Shown: in pieces, positions 24,501-38,976 of the stretch
Layout of the letters: the number at the start of each line of letters is the position of its first letter
Position numbering within the stretch: position 1 is the stretch's first letter
From: Anas platyrhynchos
Taxonomy: Eukaryota > Chordata > Aves > Anseriformes > Anatidae
Direction of reading: 5' to 3'
NCBI RefSeq assembly: GCF_047663525.1
Contig: NC_092591.1
Coordinates: 34,319,001-34,383,000 of the forward strand
DNA: 64,000 bases
Program-made: the position numbers and the translations under genes
Notes under the pieces: model-generated
What the model saw: only the letters and a program-made list of their open reading frames with translations
What the model was told of the DNA's origin: nothing
Databases searched by the model: none

Positions 24501-27500
24501 CGCTCAGATGAGCCACTATGGCTCATGAGCAGAAGTGCTGTCTACACCTTTCCATTTTGCAAAATGCTCGTGCTGGATGTACTCGTTGTGCATCTGGAAG
24601 CCCCTCAGGAAGTTGTGGTACTTGGAGACAGCAGGGCGGTCCGTCAGGATATCCCGGAGAGTTGTGGAGAGGCCACTGGTAGGAGTGAACATGCAGGTAG
24701 CCATCTCGTAGGGCTTCTCAGGCAAGTCCGGTTGTTCCTCTAGAGGTACATGGCATAAATTACACACAACTAAATTATAGTCACAATTAAGATGTGAACC
24801 AGATGCAAAGAAGAGAAAGGATCAATGACTTTTCCAACAGTAGTAACAATATATTTAGAGCTCTTTGTGTTCACCTTTTTAAAGGCTGGACCTGAAAGTT
24901 GCTGAGCATCAGCATCAGCAAAAAGTGTTTGTTCCAGTGTTTGACCACCCTCACAGTAAATAATTTTTTCCTTATTTATGTTTTTCCTTAGTCTGAACAT
25001 CCTGTAGTGCAGCTCTTCCCATTCACATGTATCCTGACATCAGTTACCAGGGAGCAAAGACTGGCACCTCCCTCTCCACTTCCTCTCACAAGGAAGTTGT
25101 AGAGAGTTATTTTGCCTTATGGTCTGCAGTGAGTTCCAGACAATTGTTTGATAAAACATAAACTCACTTTTGTTTTCTAAACCGCGATTGGTCATATTTG
25201 ATTGAAGTAGCATTTTTCTCATAAAACAAGAGGATTTTGGTAGACATCAAAACAATTCAGTTTTCCAAGCAAACAAAAAGCTAGTAAAATCATTTCATTT
25301 ATAAATTTGAAAAGGTTACTGGTTTTAGATTGGGCTAAATTTGAAATTTTAAGCTTATTTTGAAAAGAAAACTTGAATATTTTTAAATAAAATGTTTTGA
25401 CTTAAAACACAGTTTGTTCAGTTTGGTTTGCACATCTGAATTCAACTCAAATTTGCAATTTATATAAACCCAAATATAGTTGTTTTGTTTTGTTTTGTTT
25501 TTCCCAAAATAAACATAGCCCACAGAAATGCCACATGAGTCCATTCAACATGAAACCACTGATTTCACTTGAATTTTAACAATGAAGTTGCTCATGGGTA
25601 TTTTCAAGGAATGGTCTTTCAGTCCTGAGCTGCCCTTCTCAGCTGGCATAATAAAGCTCTACTACACTGATTTCCTTGGACCTCTGATAAATCTTGCAGT
25701 TCAGTCAGATTTTGAGGGAAGTATACACAATGCAGAGGGAACAGAAACTGAAGGAAAAAAAACAAAACTCTCAAGCTGCTCAACAAATAGAGATGCCATG
25801 AGGCTTTGATTGAAGCAATTCTTCCCAAAAGTATTTTAACTCAGCACTTTAGAGATCATGTTATATAGCCATCCTTATCTTCTTTCCATCAAGGTCTGTC
25901 TGATAGTGCCTTACCTTCTAATACAAATCTCACTAATGCCAGTCTCAGATTAAGCAAAACACTGGCTATTCAGTAACATCAAAGCACTTAATTTTCCCAG
26001 TACTTTCCCTAACCCAAGACTGAGAGCACCAGGCTGACAGATGAACACAAAACATGGGAAATGTGAGTGCAATTACTGTGTCAGAGGTATGTTATTTCAT
26101 CCCGTATCAGAGGGGCCTGGAGAAGGGAGGCCATAATTCAAAAGGCACTGGAGATTTACCGATTTCAGTCACTTTGTCTTGGGTCCATCTGTGCCAGAAG
26201 TCCTCTGAATTATCAGCTGCATGCCAGGCATCCAAGAGGTTTTTGGAGAAGATACTACTCCACATTCCTAGGAAGTCAGAGATGGATAATGAGCAGTAGT
26301 GAGGTAAACACAAGGAACTGATTTATAAATAAATAAATAAATAAATAAACAAATAAATCTCCTGCCTTCTGCTCCTTTCACAGCACTTTTCTAACTTCTT
26401 CTTTTATTAATTTCTTTCCAACTTTTACATAAGACTAGACATCTATTTCAGTGATAGACTGACAGACTTGACTCAGAATGCAAATTCATAAGAAATTTTA
26501 GTTATTTTCCTCCCACCTTGTTTTACCTAGAATGACATATGTTTTGATAAACACTGCACTATTTTCCTATTTTCATTTCCTTTTCCTTTCTATAGTGAAA
26601 TATTTTCAACCAGCTCATTCACTGATTCCCCTCCCTCATGTTCTATTTATTTCTTATTACTACCCTCAGCTTTCTCAAAGTTTCATAGACTTTCAACTTT
26701 TAAAAGGTTTTGCACTTTAAGGTCAATGGTGATGTTTCAAACACACTTGCAAAGGTACATAACTTCTCTTTTTTAGTTTCATTTTCATAGCCCCAGTGAT
26801 AAAGCTAGCTGGGCAGATGAGTGAATTTCAGGAGACATGCTGAATGTAACTGACTGGGATACTGAACCACTTCTGACATGACCCAGTACCTCTGCTACCA
26901 CACGCAGGACAATGGTTTGCTATTGATTAATTTCCAGAATCATTGGTGTTTGTATGAAATTCTTTTTCAATCCCCCAGGCTGGTGAGTCACCTTGCATGA
27001 AGCAGATCCGGGACTCAGGGAGCTTCTTCATCAGGCGACCCATGAAAAACTCGCTGCCAAAATCCTCTGCACGAATGAAGGCACCATACTTCAGGAAGCC
27101 CACCTCGTATGGCGTGAACTCCACCCACTCTGCCAACACACATGCCAATAATGTTAGTTCCAGTAACCAAGGGAAAAAAATGCTACTAAAAACAGCAATG
27201 TCAATAGACAGTGAGTGAACCTTTCAAGTGTCAGCTCTTGGAAATGGGCTGGTTTAGCTCATGCCCAAAGCAAACCGTGCTGACTGCTCCCTCTCAGGTC
27301 CAGTAGGCAATTGAACCCGCTGTTGCACTTTCCACAAGGTTGTGAAAAAAATAAAGTGAGGGCTAAGAGAAAATTTAAGTTTATTTTTATCTAGCAAGCG
27401 GGAAGCTTTCTCATGGAAGGTGGACTGGAATTCAGTCTGGCTTCTATTGCATTTATTGCCTTTAGCCAGTCATGAAAAATATACATTAAGTGAACTTAAA

Positions 27501-30500
27501 GCTTCTGTGAATCACTTTCTTTAACAATTCATAGTGTTTATGAGGCAGTGTCATGGATCTATGTCATGTTAGCAGTCTGAAGTTAATGTCTAAATATGCA
27601 CACTTAATGTGATGGGATTTTACAAAACCTTAAAGTGTTGCTGTCGACCCTATGGCTTCCCAGCTATTGTTTACATCTCTCAAGAGGACTTATGCCTTGG
27701 GCAAGAATTTAAAATGATCTGTCATTCTTTACAAGATCTATACCTATGTTAAAACACAGCTCTTTTCCCAGAATTGAAACATTACCTCTAAAATCTTTGG
27801 TAGCAACTTTGTCCTTGACATTGAGAGCAAGGTAGATGGGCAGTGGATTCTGGCCCTGACTCACTGCCCGACGTTGATCAGAAAGTCTGTGGTAGCATTT
27901 CTGGATTTAAAAAAAAAAAAAAAAAAAAAGTTTGCCAATCAGTTCCATAAAGACATCAGTAAATATGGGATGTTATTTATCTGAATTTCCTCCTAGATTT
28001 ATTTCCATACGTCCAATAAACAGAGGACAAGAAAATCATGGGAGTAGGAATAACTCTCACTAACAAAAAGAGCTATGTTCTATATTCAGTGTACGGCACC
28101 AGTAATGAAGTGCTTCACATGATCTCCTAGCTTTGTATTGTCAAATGTAAGTGAAAAAAACAAACATGGCAGATCTAGCTAATTCTGCTATTATGATATA
28201 CTTCATCTATTTGACGTGAGTTCTTCAAGGCAGCATGTTAATGATGGTTCTAATCAAGAATTTTATTGAAACTCATACTGAAGTTTAATATTCCCAGAGG
28301 GAAAATTCCCTGTGCTGCCCAATACTAATGGCTTATGTTATACATGAAATTGATATTTTGAGTGTACTTACGTCAAATGAAATATTAACACATTTTGCTA
28401 GGAAGCACTGAGGCCAGAAACACACTGTGAAATCTGATACGAAGTGGCAGTACTTTTTTTTTTTTTCCTTTTTTCACTTGGACAAAATATAAACCATTTT
28501 TTATGGGATTTTAAAATAAAATAGCTTTTTCTCCAGTTAACATCAGACTGCAAGTTTACATGGAAACTTTTGCATTTGTCATTACAACAGCATTAGAAAG
28601 GAGCAGTCCTGAGAGACCAAATCAAAAGCAGCTGAAAGGCACTGCAAAATGACAGTTCCTCAGCAAAGATCTCTCAGGAGCTCTGGATCTATACTCTAGC
28701 ACTAATTCAGCAACTACATAGGGGGGTACATCTGCAGTACATTCAATGTGTGACTTGTATAAACACTGCAAACATTGCAGCAGCAGAGACATCAAATGTA
28801 GGGCTATAAAAAACAACTAAGAATCCTGAAAAAATCGTGGACAGCTACAAATGTTAACTAGTATGCCAGTTACTTTAGAGCTAGTCTAAGCATTTCTGTT
28901 ACATTTAGTCACACTTTAGGCTTTACTGTAGACATACACTGCATCTCCAAGTTATTAATGTAAATAGATACTCTGCCTGCATACCAAGTATAGTGTTATT
29001 AGCCAGGCACTTCTTCCTAGGGTTTTATTTTCTTGTAATAATCATAAGGATCATGTCACCAACTTTATGAGAAGAAAGGTGAATAGACATTACCCCATCA
29101 TTTAACATGGATTCAATCATGAGTCCCCACAGATCAATAAAAGATGTCTTATGTCCTGCTTGGGTCCTTTGGCTCAGCTCTCTGTAATAATTCCTCAGAC
29201 TTCTCAAGGAAAAAGCACCCATCTTGCACTTGGTTGCTTGCTTCCGAGCTTCAATAATTACTTCTCCGAGATCCTTACGTGACCAATCTGCATCTTCATA
29301 CAGTTTGGTCATGGTCCTTTAAGCAGGAAATGCGATGGGGAGGGGAAAGAAATGAAGATGATGGCTTTAAAACTGAGAGGATATATTTTGCAGAGCTTTG
29401 GGCACTTCTTATTGTTTTAGCTATAGGTCACTCCCCTACTTTGAGCTTACTTTGAACAGAAATGCAAATCTAAAGGCAATAAATCATAACCTCTTGATCT
29501 GGAAGCCAACACAAACAGCTGCACCAGCTGTCTATGTTGTTTTTGTCCAACAGTAACTAAGCATACAGGATAATTTTGCATTGGATTAAGGATTTCTGCA
29601 CTACCAGTAAAGTCTCATATTTTAATTAGGGATAGATTACTTCAGAGATACCAAATATCACTGAGGGGGAGTGGAGAGGCAGGCACTAATCTCTGTTCTC
29701 TGGGGACAGCAACAGGACCTAAGGGAATGGCATGGAGCTGGAACAGGGGAGGGTCAGGCTTGGTGTTAGGAAGACATTCATCACCAAGAGGGTGGTTGGG
29801 CACTGACACAGGCTCCCCAAGACAGTAGTCACAGCACTGAGCCTGTTGGAGTTCAAGAAGTGTTTGGACAACACCCTCAGAAACATGGTCTGATTTTGGG
29901 GTGGTTCTGTGTGGAACCAGGAGTTGGACTCGATGATCCTTGTGGGTCCCTTCTAATTTAGGATATGCTGTGATTCTATGATGACTCTGTGAAAAATGTG
30001 GTGCATAACAGGCCTTTCAAGGCCTATTATGAAGGCCCTGGCATTCACAGGCCTTATATGGAAGCAGTAACTCGTGACCTTTTACCCTTGCTGAGATCTA
30101 AAAGCCTAGACAAAGCATGAGTTTTGCTTCACATAGTATCTCAACAATAGTATCAAAATGATTCCTCACCATGTTGTGCCAGATGAGCCACTGATGTATG
30201 AAATGCAATCCAGAACACGCAACTTTTGAAGACCCAAAATGCTGCCATACATGGCAGTGAGTGCTCTTATTCCACACCCTGCTGTTGTCACAGCCACTAT
30301 CGGCACCTGTTCAACACAAAGAAAAGGACATGAAGCACGGGTGGAAAAGTGACATCAAGGGACATTCACATCAAAAGAAGGCAGATGTGAAAATGCAACA
30401 TCCAGATGCTAGTAAAATAAAACACATGGATTAGAGATAAAGCAATTTTGCTCTATAAGCTATAAGGAATGTGAGTTTCTGGCCACCTTGTGGAATATAT

Positions 30501-32136
30501 TTAAACATTTGTGCACTTCATGAAAGATTTTTAAGAAAGATGGACAAGAATCATGGTTTGAAGTTCATTTAAATGATCATTTGAAAGCCAAATGGAAATA
30601 GAGAATTTGCTCATCCAGATTGCTGAGCAATCCAGCTCAGATCACCCTGGATGCAAACAGGGCCCAGGAGAAGGAGCTTCTGACATAGGTCCTCATGCCT
30701 CATCTAGACAGAGGGGAGAAAACACTCCTGTTGCCATCTCCAGGCCCAAGGGAAAGAAGAGAGAAAAAAATCCCACAGCAGTGCCTTTCCCAGCTACCTC
30801 GTGGTCTTGCAGGTCTTCCTCTAGATGAAGAACATCCTTCAGTGCAGCAGCAACCACCCTCCTCCGGTTTTGCAGGAAATTCTGTTCATCCGCGCACAGG
30901 TCAAACCCCAGGCGGGCATCTAGGTTTCTTGGCCTGAAACACAGACCCTGGGTCCTGAGACCAGGGCACCAACATTATATATTACTACTTGCTGTGGTCA
31001 ACTCTAGTTGCGCTTGTGTGTATGTTTACAAACTGGTTAATGGACAACATAATGTAATAAATGAGAAAGAGCAACACCACAGACAGGCCTCTGCTAATTG
31101 CTGTAGCTGCTACCAAGAATGCAAATGGGAATGCAGGGCAGAACATGACGTACTGCTGTGGTATTCGAATGAGGTACCTACAGCACGTTTCTGGTTTTGT
31201 TTGCTCATATAATTGATTTTTCAAGTTTCAGCAGTGCCTACCATATGTGCCTGTAACTAGGTAACTGCTGTCAACAGCCACCATGGTTAACTAGGAAAAC
31301 AGCTACCACACCTTGTCTTTATTTTGTTGGTATTATACAGAAATATTATTTCTGTGCAGAACTACTGTCTCCATCTGTGGGCATAATAGTGAACACAAAC
31401 TGAGACCTACTTGCTTAAGTGCAGTACCAGCTCAGAAACTTGGAGGAAAAGGGACCCGCAATATAGTTATCCATCACTGACTAAGGAGAACCTGGCAATC
31501 AAAAGCCTGAGACCAGAAGTGGAACACATCTCTGCTTACCAAGGTCTGAGTCTTTATGACCCCTGCTGATTTCAAATGAGCTTTGTGTACTTGCAAATGT
31601 CTCCCAGTTACAGTATAAGGCGTTGCTGGAGACTCACTTACCATTCGTTTGCCTTTACATACAAGTCGATTGTCTTGTCCTGAAAATAGCAAATGAAACA
31701 ATGTAAGCATGCTCAGGTCATTAATCCTGCATATTCCTCCGCCACACCATCTATAGGCTGAGTTTTACTCTTTTTGCTGCTGTATGTGGTCAAGCAATGA
31801 ATGGCCTGGGTTATGAGGTATGTAACAGGCTCCGGTGCAATCTGAGCTGGATAGAAGCATAGCCCCTCAGTTTTCCACAAATGAACACGTAGTTTGCCCT
31901 TTGTTTTCTAAGAAGCTCATTAAAAGCTGAACACCTGAACCACAGGCATGTGGATGTTCTGTTTTGCCTTCTGCTTCAGACTTCTCCCTTGCAAATTATC
32001 AGTATTAAATGTCACATATACTGTTAGCTCACATACAGTGTTGATAAACGTATTAGATATTCCTTTAATAAATTAGTTTCAACTCAGGACAGGGTTGAAC
32101 AGCATGCCTGGAACCACATGCATAACAAAAGCCAAC

Positions 32137-32193
<57 letters not shown>

Positions 32194-35100
32194 TTGCATA
32201 GCTATACTGTCACTGACAGTTATTCACAGTTTATAACTGCAGCATGTGTTGTACCTGACTGGATCCAAGTCACTGGAGTGTAAAATTCACATCACCCACC
32301 AAAATGAGAATGTATTGGGATGGAGTTTTATTAATAACTCACTTCTCACCTGTGCTACTGTTATTTTCTCTTGTATAGGAAGCAAGTTCAGAGCTACAGT
32401 CACAGACTCGTTCATATCCCTTTCATTTTGGCTTGATATAGACTGGAGAAAAAAAAATAATAATAATGAGGAGAGTTACACAAAAGACAAAAAGAAGTAA
32501 AAAGCAGTCTCCCCAGCCTCACATACATTCATTCACTTACCAATTCCCTGCATACACAGACCTCAGAGGTTCCCAAAGAAGCACACAGCAAAGAGCCATC
32601 TGCCCATTAGGGGTGACCACGTACCCTGCTGAGCAGCCTCCGCCGCGGCAGCGCCACAGCCAGCGCTGACTGGTGGTATTTGATGTAGTGGAACCTGGCT
32701 GGTGAAGTTGGGCACAGGCAGGAGCTCAGTGTGTGGGTCCGGGTCCCTTCATATGAGCCATCCACCGTTAGTGCAAATTTCCTCTCTGAAGGGATGACAG
32801 AAAAAACATCCTCATATCCTCACAAACAGGCCTCGCTTTCTGAAATACCCAAAACCACTGTGTATGTCTGTCCACACTTCTTAGCTATAAGAATATTCCA
32901 TCTTGTGGGGACCTGAGCTCCACCAGTGCTCACTAAATTCACCACAGACTGCAAGTAATTTATGTTGGGGGCTATGAAGGTGTTTCAAATTTAAGTCCTT
33001 CCAAAAAATGTGGTTTGCAGTATGAAAGTATCCCTTCTTTGCACCACAGCATGTGAAGTTGGAGCCATCGAGAGATGCCAGAGCACAATGTCTTAAAAAT
33101 TGCTTAGGAAATACACAGGTCCACAAGCGTAGGCTTAACACAATACCGATGTGCTACTTAAAATGTGCAACAGGTACTTTTGGTAATATATTGTGTGCAT
33201 CTCATGTTTCATCTAGTGGCACATTTTATTTTGTTACACCTAAAGAAATGTTTAAAAGTGAAATTGAGCAAGAGAGGCTCAGTCCTTATCTTGCCCATTT
33301 TCTTTTTCTCTGAATCCAGAAACAGGATTTTGCTCCATTTGAGGACTTAGAAAATTTCAACACCCTTCACAAATAATTTGGAAAGTTATAAGCATCTGAC
33401 AAGATATTATTATAGGGGAAAGTCTTCTGCAGGAAAACCAGACAACAAGCTCATCAGGCTGCACTCTGCAATTATCTCTGTGGTTTTGATCAATTACAGC
33501 CCCCTCCAGTCACTGACATTGCTGAGATTTTGCTTTGCATTGTCAACCATTTTGAACCAGAGAGTTCAAGGGTAAAATGCTGAGCACTTTTACCATAAAG
33601 CAGCCTACAGATTTTCTCTGTAAGTCAGCGAAGGCTCACCTGTGCTATCCTTCCTCATCTTGCCACCATTCACCTGCACATCTAGACAGGAAACTTCACG
33701 GGACTGGAAGAAATGATCAGAGAAAGAGAAAAGGCATTTGCTGCTGGTCAAGCCTGACCTCAGCCAAACCTCTATTCACATGCCCAGGCTGATGCCAGGC
33801 TGTCACCCCTCCACCAGGTCAAGGGAAGTGGCATTTGGCATCAGGAAAAAGGGCCCAGGGGAAGGGGTGCAGGGTGGGCACCCCAAGGAGAATGCTCAGC
33901 TTGGTTGTTCCCACGCAAAGGGGGATGATCTTCCACCCCAGTCCTGCTCAGTTTGGGCAGAGGCGAGCACTAGAGGCAGCTGCGGCCTCTCCCAGCCTGA
34001 GTCACCAGTGGGAATTGCTGGCACCAGCATTTGCCTGCTCCATGTCCAATGCCTCCATGCCACTCTATGGAGCAACTGCGCAGCACCTTTAATCCTGGTT
34101 CTGCAATAAGCATGGCCATACAGCAGGGAAAGAGTTAGGAAATAAAAATTACCACTAAGACGCCATTAGTAATAATGTTTTCAGGAGGATCCGGACTAAA
34201 AGACAAAATGGAAAACAATTAGTTCACAACTAGCACTCTCCCGGTGGTTTTTTTTGTTTGTTTGTTTGTTTTTGTTTTGTTTTTTTTTTTTTTTCTTTCT
34301 TTCATTATCTTTAAAAGCCTATCTTTGGATATGCAACATGAGTAAACAGCATATGAAATTCTAGCTGGACACTTGGTCCAATTTGCCTCTCTGAGGCTGA
34401 ACATTAAGCCTGGGTACTGTATTTATGGAGAGCTGCTGAACAGAGGAGCTCCTTGTTGCATCAGACAGGATCATTTTCTGACACAAAAGTACAGGAATGG
34501 CAGAATTAGATTATTGCCCTATATTGCTGGGCAATCAGTACTGAAAAGCTGGTGAATTCATCCAACTTACAACAGAAGCACTAGGACTGATTTTCTTTCA
34601 CATTCTCTCCATTAAAAGTACAGTCAGCATAGAAACAGGGTAAAAAATATTTGTAAATCTATACCCACAACTCAGATTTCAAGTATTTTTGCACATTCTT
34701 GTGACAAAGCAAACATCTGGGACAGACATCACAGGAAGGAGCAGGAGGGGTGTAAAACTTAAAACATCCTCCTGCACAGAGTGCCCCCTGCAGCCTGGCA
34801 AGCAGCAGCAATCAGGAGACATCTCCATGCCTCTCTCATTGCCTGTCCTAGCTCTTCAGTGTCTGGGTGCCTGGTATGGATTCACCCCTTCTCTGCTAAA
34901 TGCACAAGCATTTCCTGAACACACAAATTTCCCTCTAGTTTATTCAGACTATGACAGTGTTAGGAGGGGCTGCAAGCATAAACAGATGTTTTGTATATCA
35001 GAAGCATTTGTTTGCTTGCATTTCTGTTGATTGACTCACCTGCTCTCCATTGTGAATTCAACCTCCAGCTCCTCTTTTCCCTGGGAAAGAAAATGAATTA

Positions 35101-38100
35101 AGTCACTGCATGTGGATTCCTCTGTGCTGAAAAACACCCTACAGGAATCTGTGCTTCTCAGGGAACTGGCTCCAAGCCAGTGTCCACCTTTAGTAACTTC
35201 ACACACCACAGATTTCATTTTCTTTGCGTTTTATCTGTTATACTTCATATTACATACTTCTGATGTCATAGCCATTATATCGGCAGGCTTCTAGTTGACA
35301 CTTTGTAAGCCAAACATATTGCAGGATCTCTTGACAGTTTCTCTGCCTTTCCACAATCTTAGATTCACCCTCTACTGCTTCACAGGCCACCTGCAATTCC
35401 TCTTTCCTGCTCACAAGCTCTCAGTGCTCCCCACTAATTCTCAGCATCACCAAGACTGAATTTCTCTGGTGCATACAAATCATCCTGCCTCTCTCCCAAG
35501 CCTCACCCACAACCTGAGCAAATGGGCCTGGTGGCTCATTAACATGGCAGCACAGCTGGTCATGCAAAGCCCAGGGTGTTCTGGAGAATGAACTTTGGTT
35601 ATGAAGTCAAGACCACTATTTTTTATATCAGTTGGACATGAGTCACAGCTCAAAACCATGAGCTCCAACTGCAAAGGAAAGCCTAAAGCTCTCAACATTT
35701 TGACATCAAGTAGAGCAACCAAACAAGCATGATAATGTCGGCCAACTCTATCTGTAAAAGCAGCACCCAAAATTTACTGTAATTACTGAGGCAAAACTGG
35801 GCACCAACCCCTGAAATAGATGGGCATATTCAGATGACTAAATCGACAGTAGGAAAGGCCTCTATTCTGGGCAGGTGAGATGAAAGCTGAGAAAACCACA
35901 TTCTTGCTTGACCATGTCCCCTTAGCTTTGTCTTTAAATTTTATCCCTACCTGTGGATTCAGCTGGAAACTTAGCTGAATGTTTTCTCCAAGCTGGATTT
36001 TGGAAACATCAAAGAAAACAGTAAGGAGGTGGTCATCTTGTGTCATGTTGTCCTCATCACAAACTTTCAGCTCCAGAATGTTCTGGGAACAGAAAAAATA
36101 GATTGTATGAGATTTAACAAATATAAGATGCTACAGTTACTTCCGTTCAGCTGGAGGAATTTGGGTTAGAAGTTTAAGAAGGAATGCAAAGGAAACAATA
36201 AAATAGAAGTTTTGCAGTTATTCTCTACAGGCTCCATTGACTGTGCAGGAATACACAGTCTTATGCATGTATCAAAAGCTAAATAACTGCAGTTAGACAG
36301 TATGAATACTTCACAAAGAAACTCAGGAAGACCCACAGTGTGGGAAGCTATGGTACCATTTCATGTCTGGTAAGAAAAATGACTTTTAGGCAGGGAAGGG
36401 GGCATCTGGACCTTCAGCCTGACCATCAGGAGGTGGGTAGAAGGCAAATGCCAACTGTCAGGGATAGCTGCGGTTCCTACCTTAACCTGGCTCTGAATCG
36501 TGAAGTGGAAGGTCTCATTCCACGTTGGGTTCTTCGTGTTTGGAATCGTTTTGGTGCGGAAATGCTGCACTGAGGCTGTTGGCAGGCTCAGGCTCACGTA
36601 GCAGTCAGACTGGGTTACTGCAGAAGAGAAGGGAAGCGTGAAAGCAATGGACCAGTGGGCCACATTTAGTAGCCCGTAAGCTGTGGCACTGTATGAATTT
36701 TTAAGCTCTGTACACAGCACAATATGCAGAATGTGAGCTGGGATCCTAGATAAGGTGCCATCAAGTCAATGCTGTACAGCCAAGCTGACTTCACCCTTTG
36801 TGAAATCCTAGCATTTTTCTCTTCTTGAGAGCTACCTCTTTTCATTGTGGGAAAAGTAACAGTGAAAATAATGGGCCATGCCTTAACGTTTCTGGGGTAG
36901 CTCTGGCTGTAAGTTCTGTCCTGTCTACTTTTCAGAGTATCCTTTCTTTCCTCTAGCACATCTGGCTGCCAACACATTGGCAGTGAAAGCTATTTGCACT
37001 GAAGGTTCTTATGAAGGACCACTGCTGTCAGAGGACACGTCTCTGCTGAGGCACCTTATCTCTGGCTCCCTTCTTCCCTTTGGAAGATTAAAGGGAACAT
37101 ATACACTGTGAGAGTTCAACAACAGAGCCTTTCAATAAAAGATGTATATATTCCTTCAGAGGAAATAAATTGTATTTAATCCTTTGTGAAGTGGATTAAA
37201 ATAAGCACACGGAAGAAAGGAATTGGAAATATTGAGCAGTTTGAAGGTATAGCACTTGTTTTAAGAAGCTGTCCTGAAGGAGAGTTTTAGCCAGTAAAGC
37301 TCTATTAAAGTATTTTTAATGTCAACTCCACCTTTGTGCCTCAGAGTAGTAATGACATTTGCAATATTATGTACAGATGAAAAAGCTTGTCTGTGCTTCC
37401 CAGACCATACTGAGATGCTGCTGCTGCTTTGCACAAGATTGCATTGCTTTTGCTTTGTTGTTTCAATTAAGGGTGTGTTCAAGTCATAAAGTTCACCTAT
37501 GAATTTGAATGTGCCCAGTTGCTAAGTGGGGCAAACTTTATGGTTTTCATTTTCCTTTCCCTGATGAAGAGGTTAGCTGTGAAGTTTGGCTTCCCACATG
37601 AGCTCCTTCATAAGTGAGGAATATTTAGGACCAAGGCTTAAGAATGAAACAGTGTTTAGCAGCTGTCTGCAGTGGTTAGATCATCAATGAGCACTTTCAT
37701 TCTGAAGTCAGAATAATCTGCCTGTGAATGCTTTTTGTCATAGTCATTAAGCAATAAAATGCAAATGTGAATCATGAGATAAGCAATCCTTTGGATTCAC
37801 ACTCCAGGGTCCAGGATGACCACCATACACAATATATATATATATATTTTTTTTTTGTTAGGAGCAATAACTTATGCAAGTACCAGATGGAGTAGTGCCC
37901 AAAAATGTAAATCCCATCATCAGCATTGCTATATGTATGTCTCTTCCAACCAAGACAATTCTGTGATTCTGTGATTTAGCATTGTCCCACTTAGTTTTAT
38001 CAGGGGGTCTGACTTTTGGGAAACACCTTGGCCCCTTAGTGCACTCTATGTGTAACTGAAGAATTAACAAAGACATTTTATTTATTTTTTTGATGATTCC

Positions 38101-38934
38101 CTTTGAGACTTAAGTCATCTTTGTTTCTAACAGTCCTAATAGCTTCCAAACTTCCATGTCTATAGAGGAAAAGTCTGTATGAAAACATTTTTTGATGCTT
38201 TGTAACTCCAGATTGAGATCTACACACTGCTGTCAGATCTTGTCCCCTCTGGGAGGAGGACCCACTGAAGTTTGTGAATGACCCTGCAGTTCTGCCTGAC
38301 TGGCTGCAAGTACGAACAGGTGCGAACACTCTGCCCAAGCCCATCAATAACACAGCAAAACACCACATCACATTATATAAAGGGACTCTTTGTGTATATA
38401 TACAAGGCTCCCATTACCAGGCATGTGCAAACAAATCGTCAGTATGGTACGTAAGCCTAAAAGCCAACTGACTACAGGAGGTGAACAGCAGCAATGATGC
38501 TCACACATGATGTACCCATCAGAACTTCCCAGCAGCAACCTGTGTCCCTCCCATTGACCATGACATGTGAGCAGCTGTTGAAACATGCTTGAGATGGCAG
38601 CTGTGGTATCACCATGGGGCAATATCCTGCCAAAAGCAGGTGTGGCAGCAGGTGCTTATGAAAGCCCAGTCTCTTCATGCAGTTATTACACTAAGTTTCT
38701 AATTAGCTTCCAGGATAGCAGCAGGACTGGATTTTAATTGTGCTTTACCATTAGAAAGCATTACAGTGACATGACCAATGCTAAACAACATTGGCTTCAG
38801 TACCAATGCTGTACCCCTAGACAACAGCAGGGCACCAGCTGTTCTGGCTCAAACTGAAGTCTCATTCCTCCCATAAACAGCTCACATTCAAACAAGGTTG
38901 AACCAAAATTTTAACCATTTTTTCTCCCCTCTCT

Positions 38935-38976
<42 letters not shown>

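Noticed and set aside
32137-32191. CRISPR-like or satellite array
   Set aside because: It is a simple (TAA)n microsatellite without spacers; no spaced direct repeats were seen anywhere in the window.
33738-34109. 123-codon plus-strand frame
   Set aside because: It lies over gene B intron 6 and exon-flanking sequence on the opposite strand, and has no recognisable domain or conservation clue.
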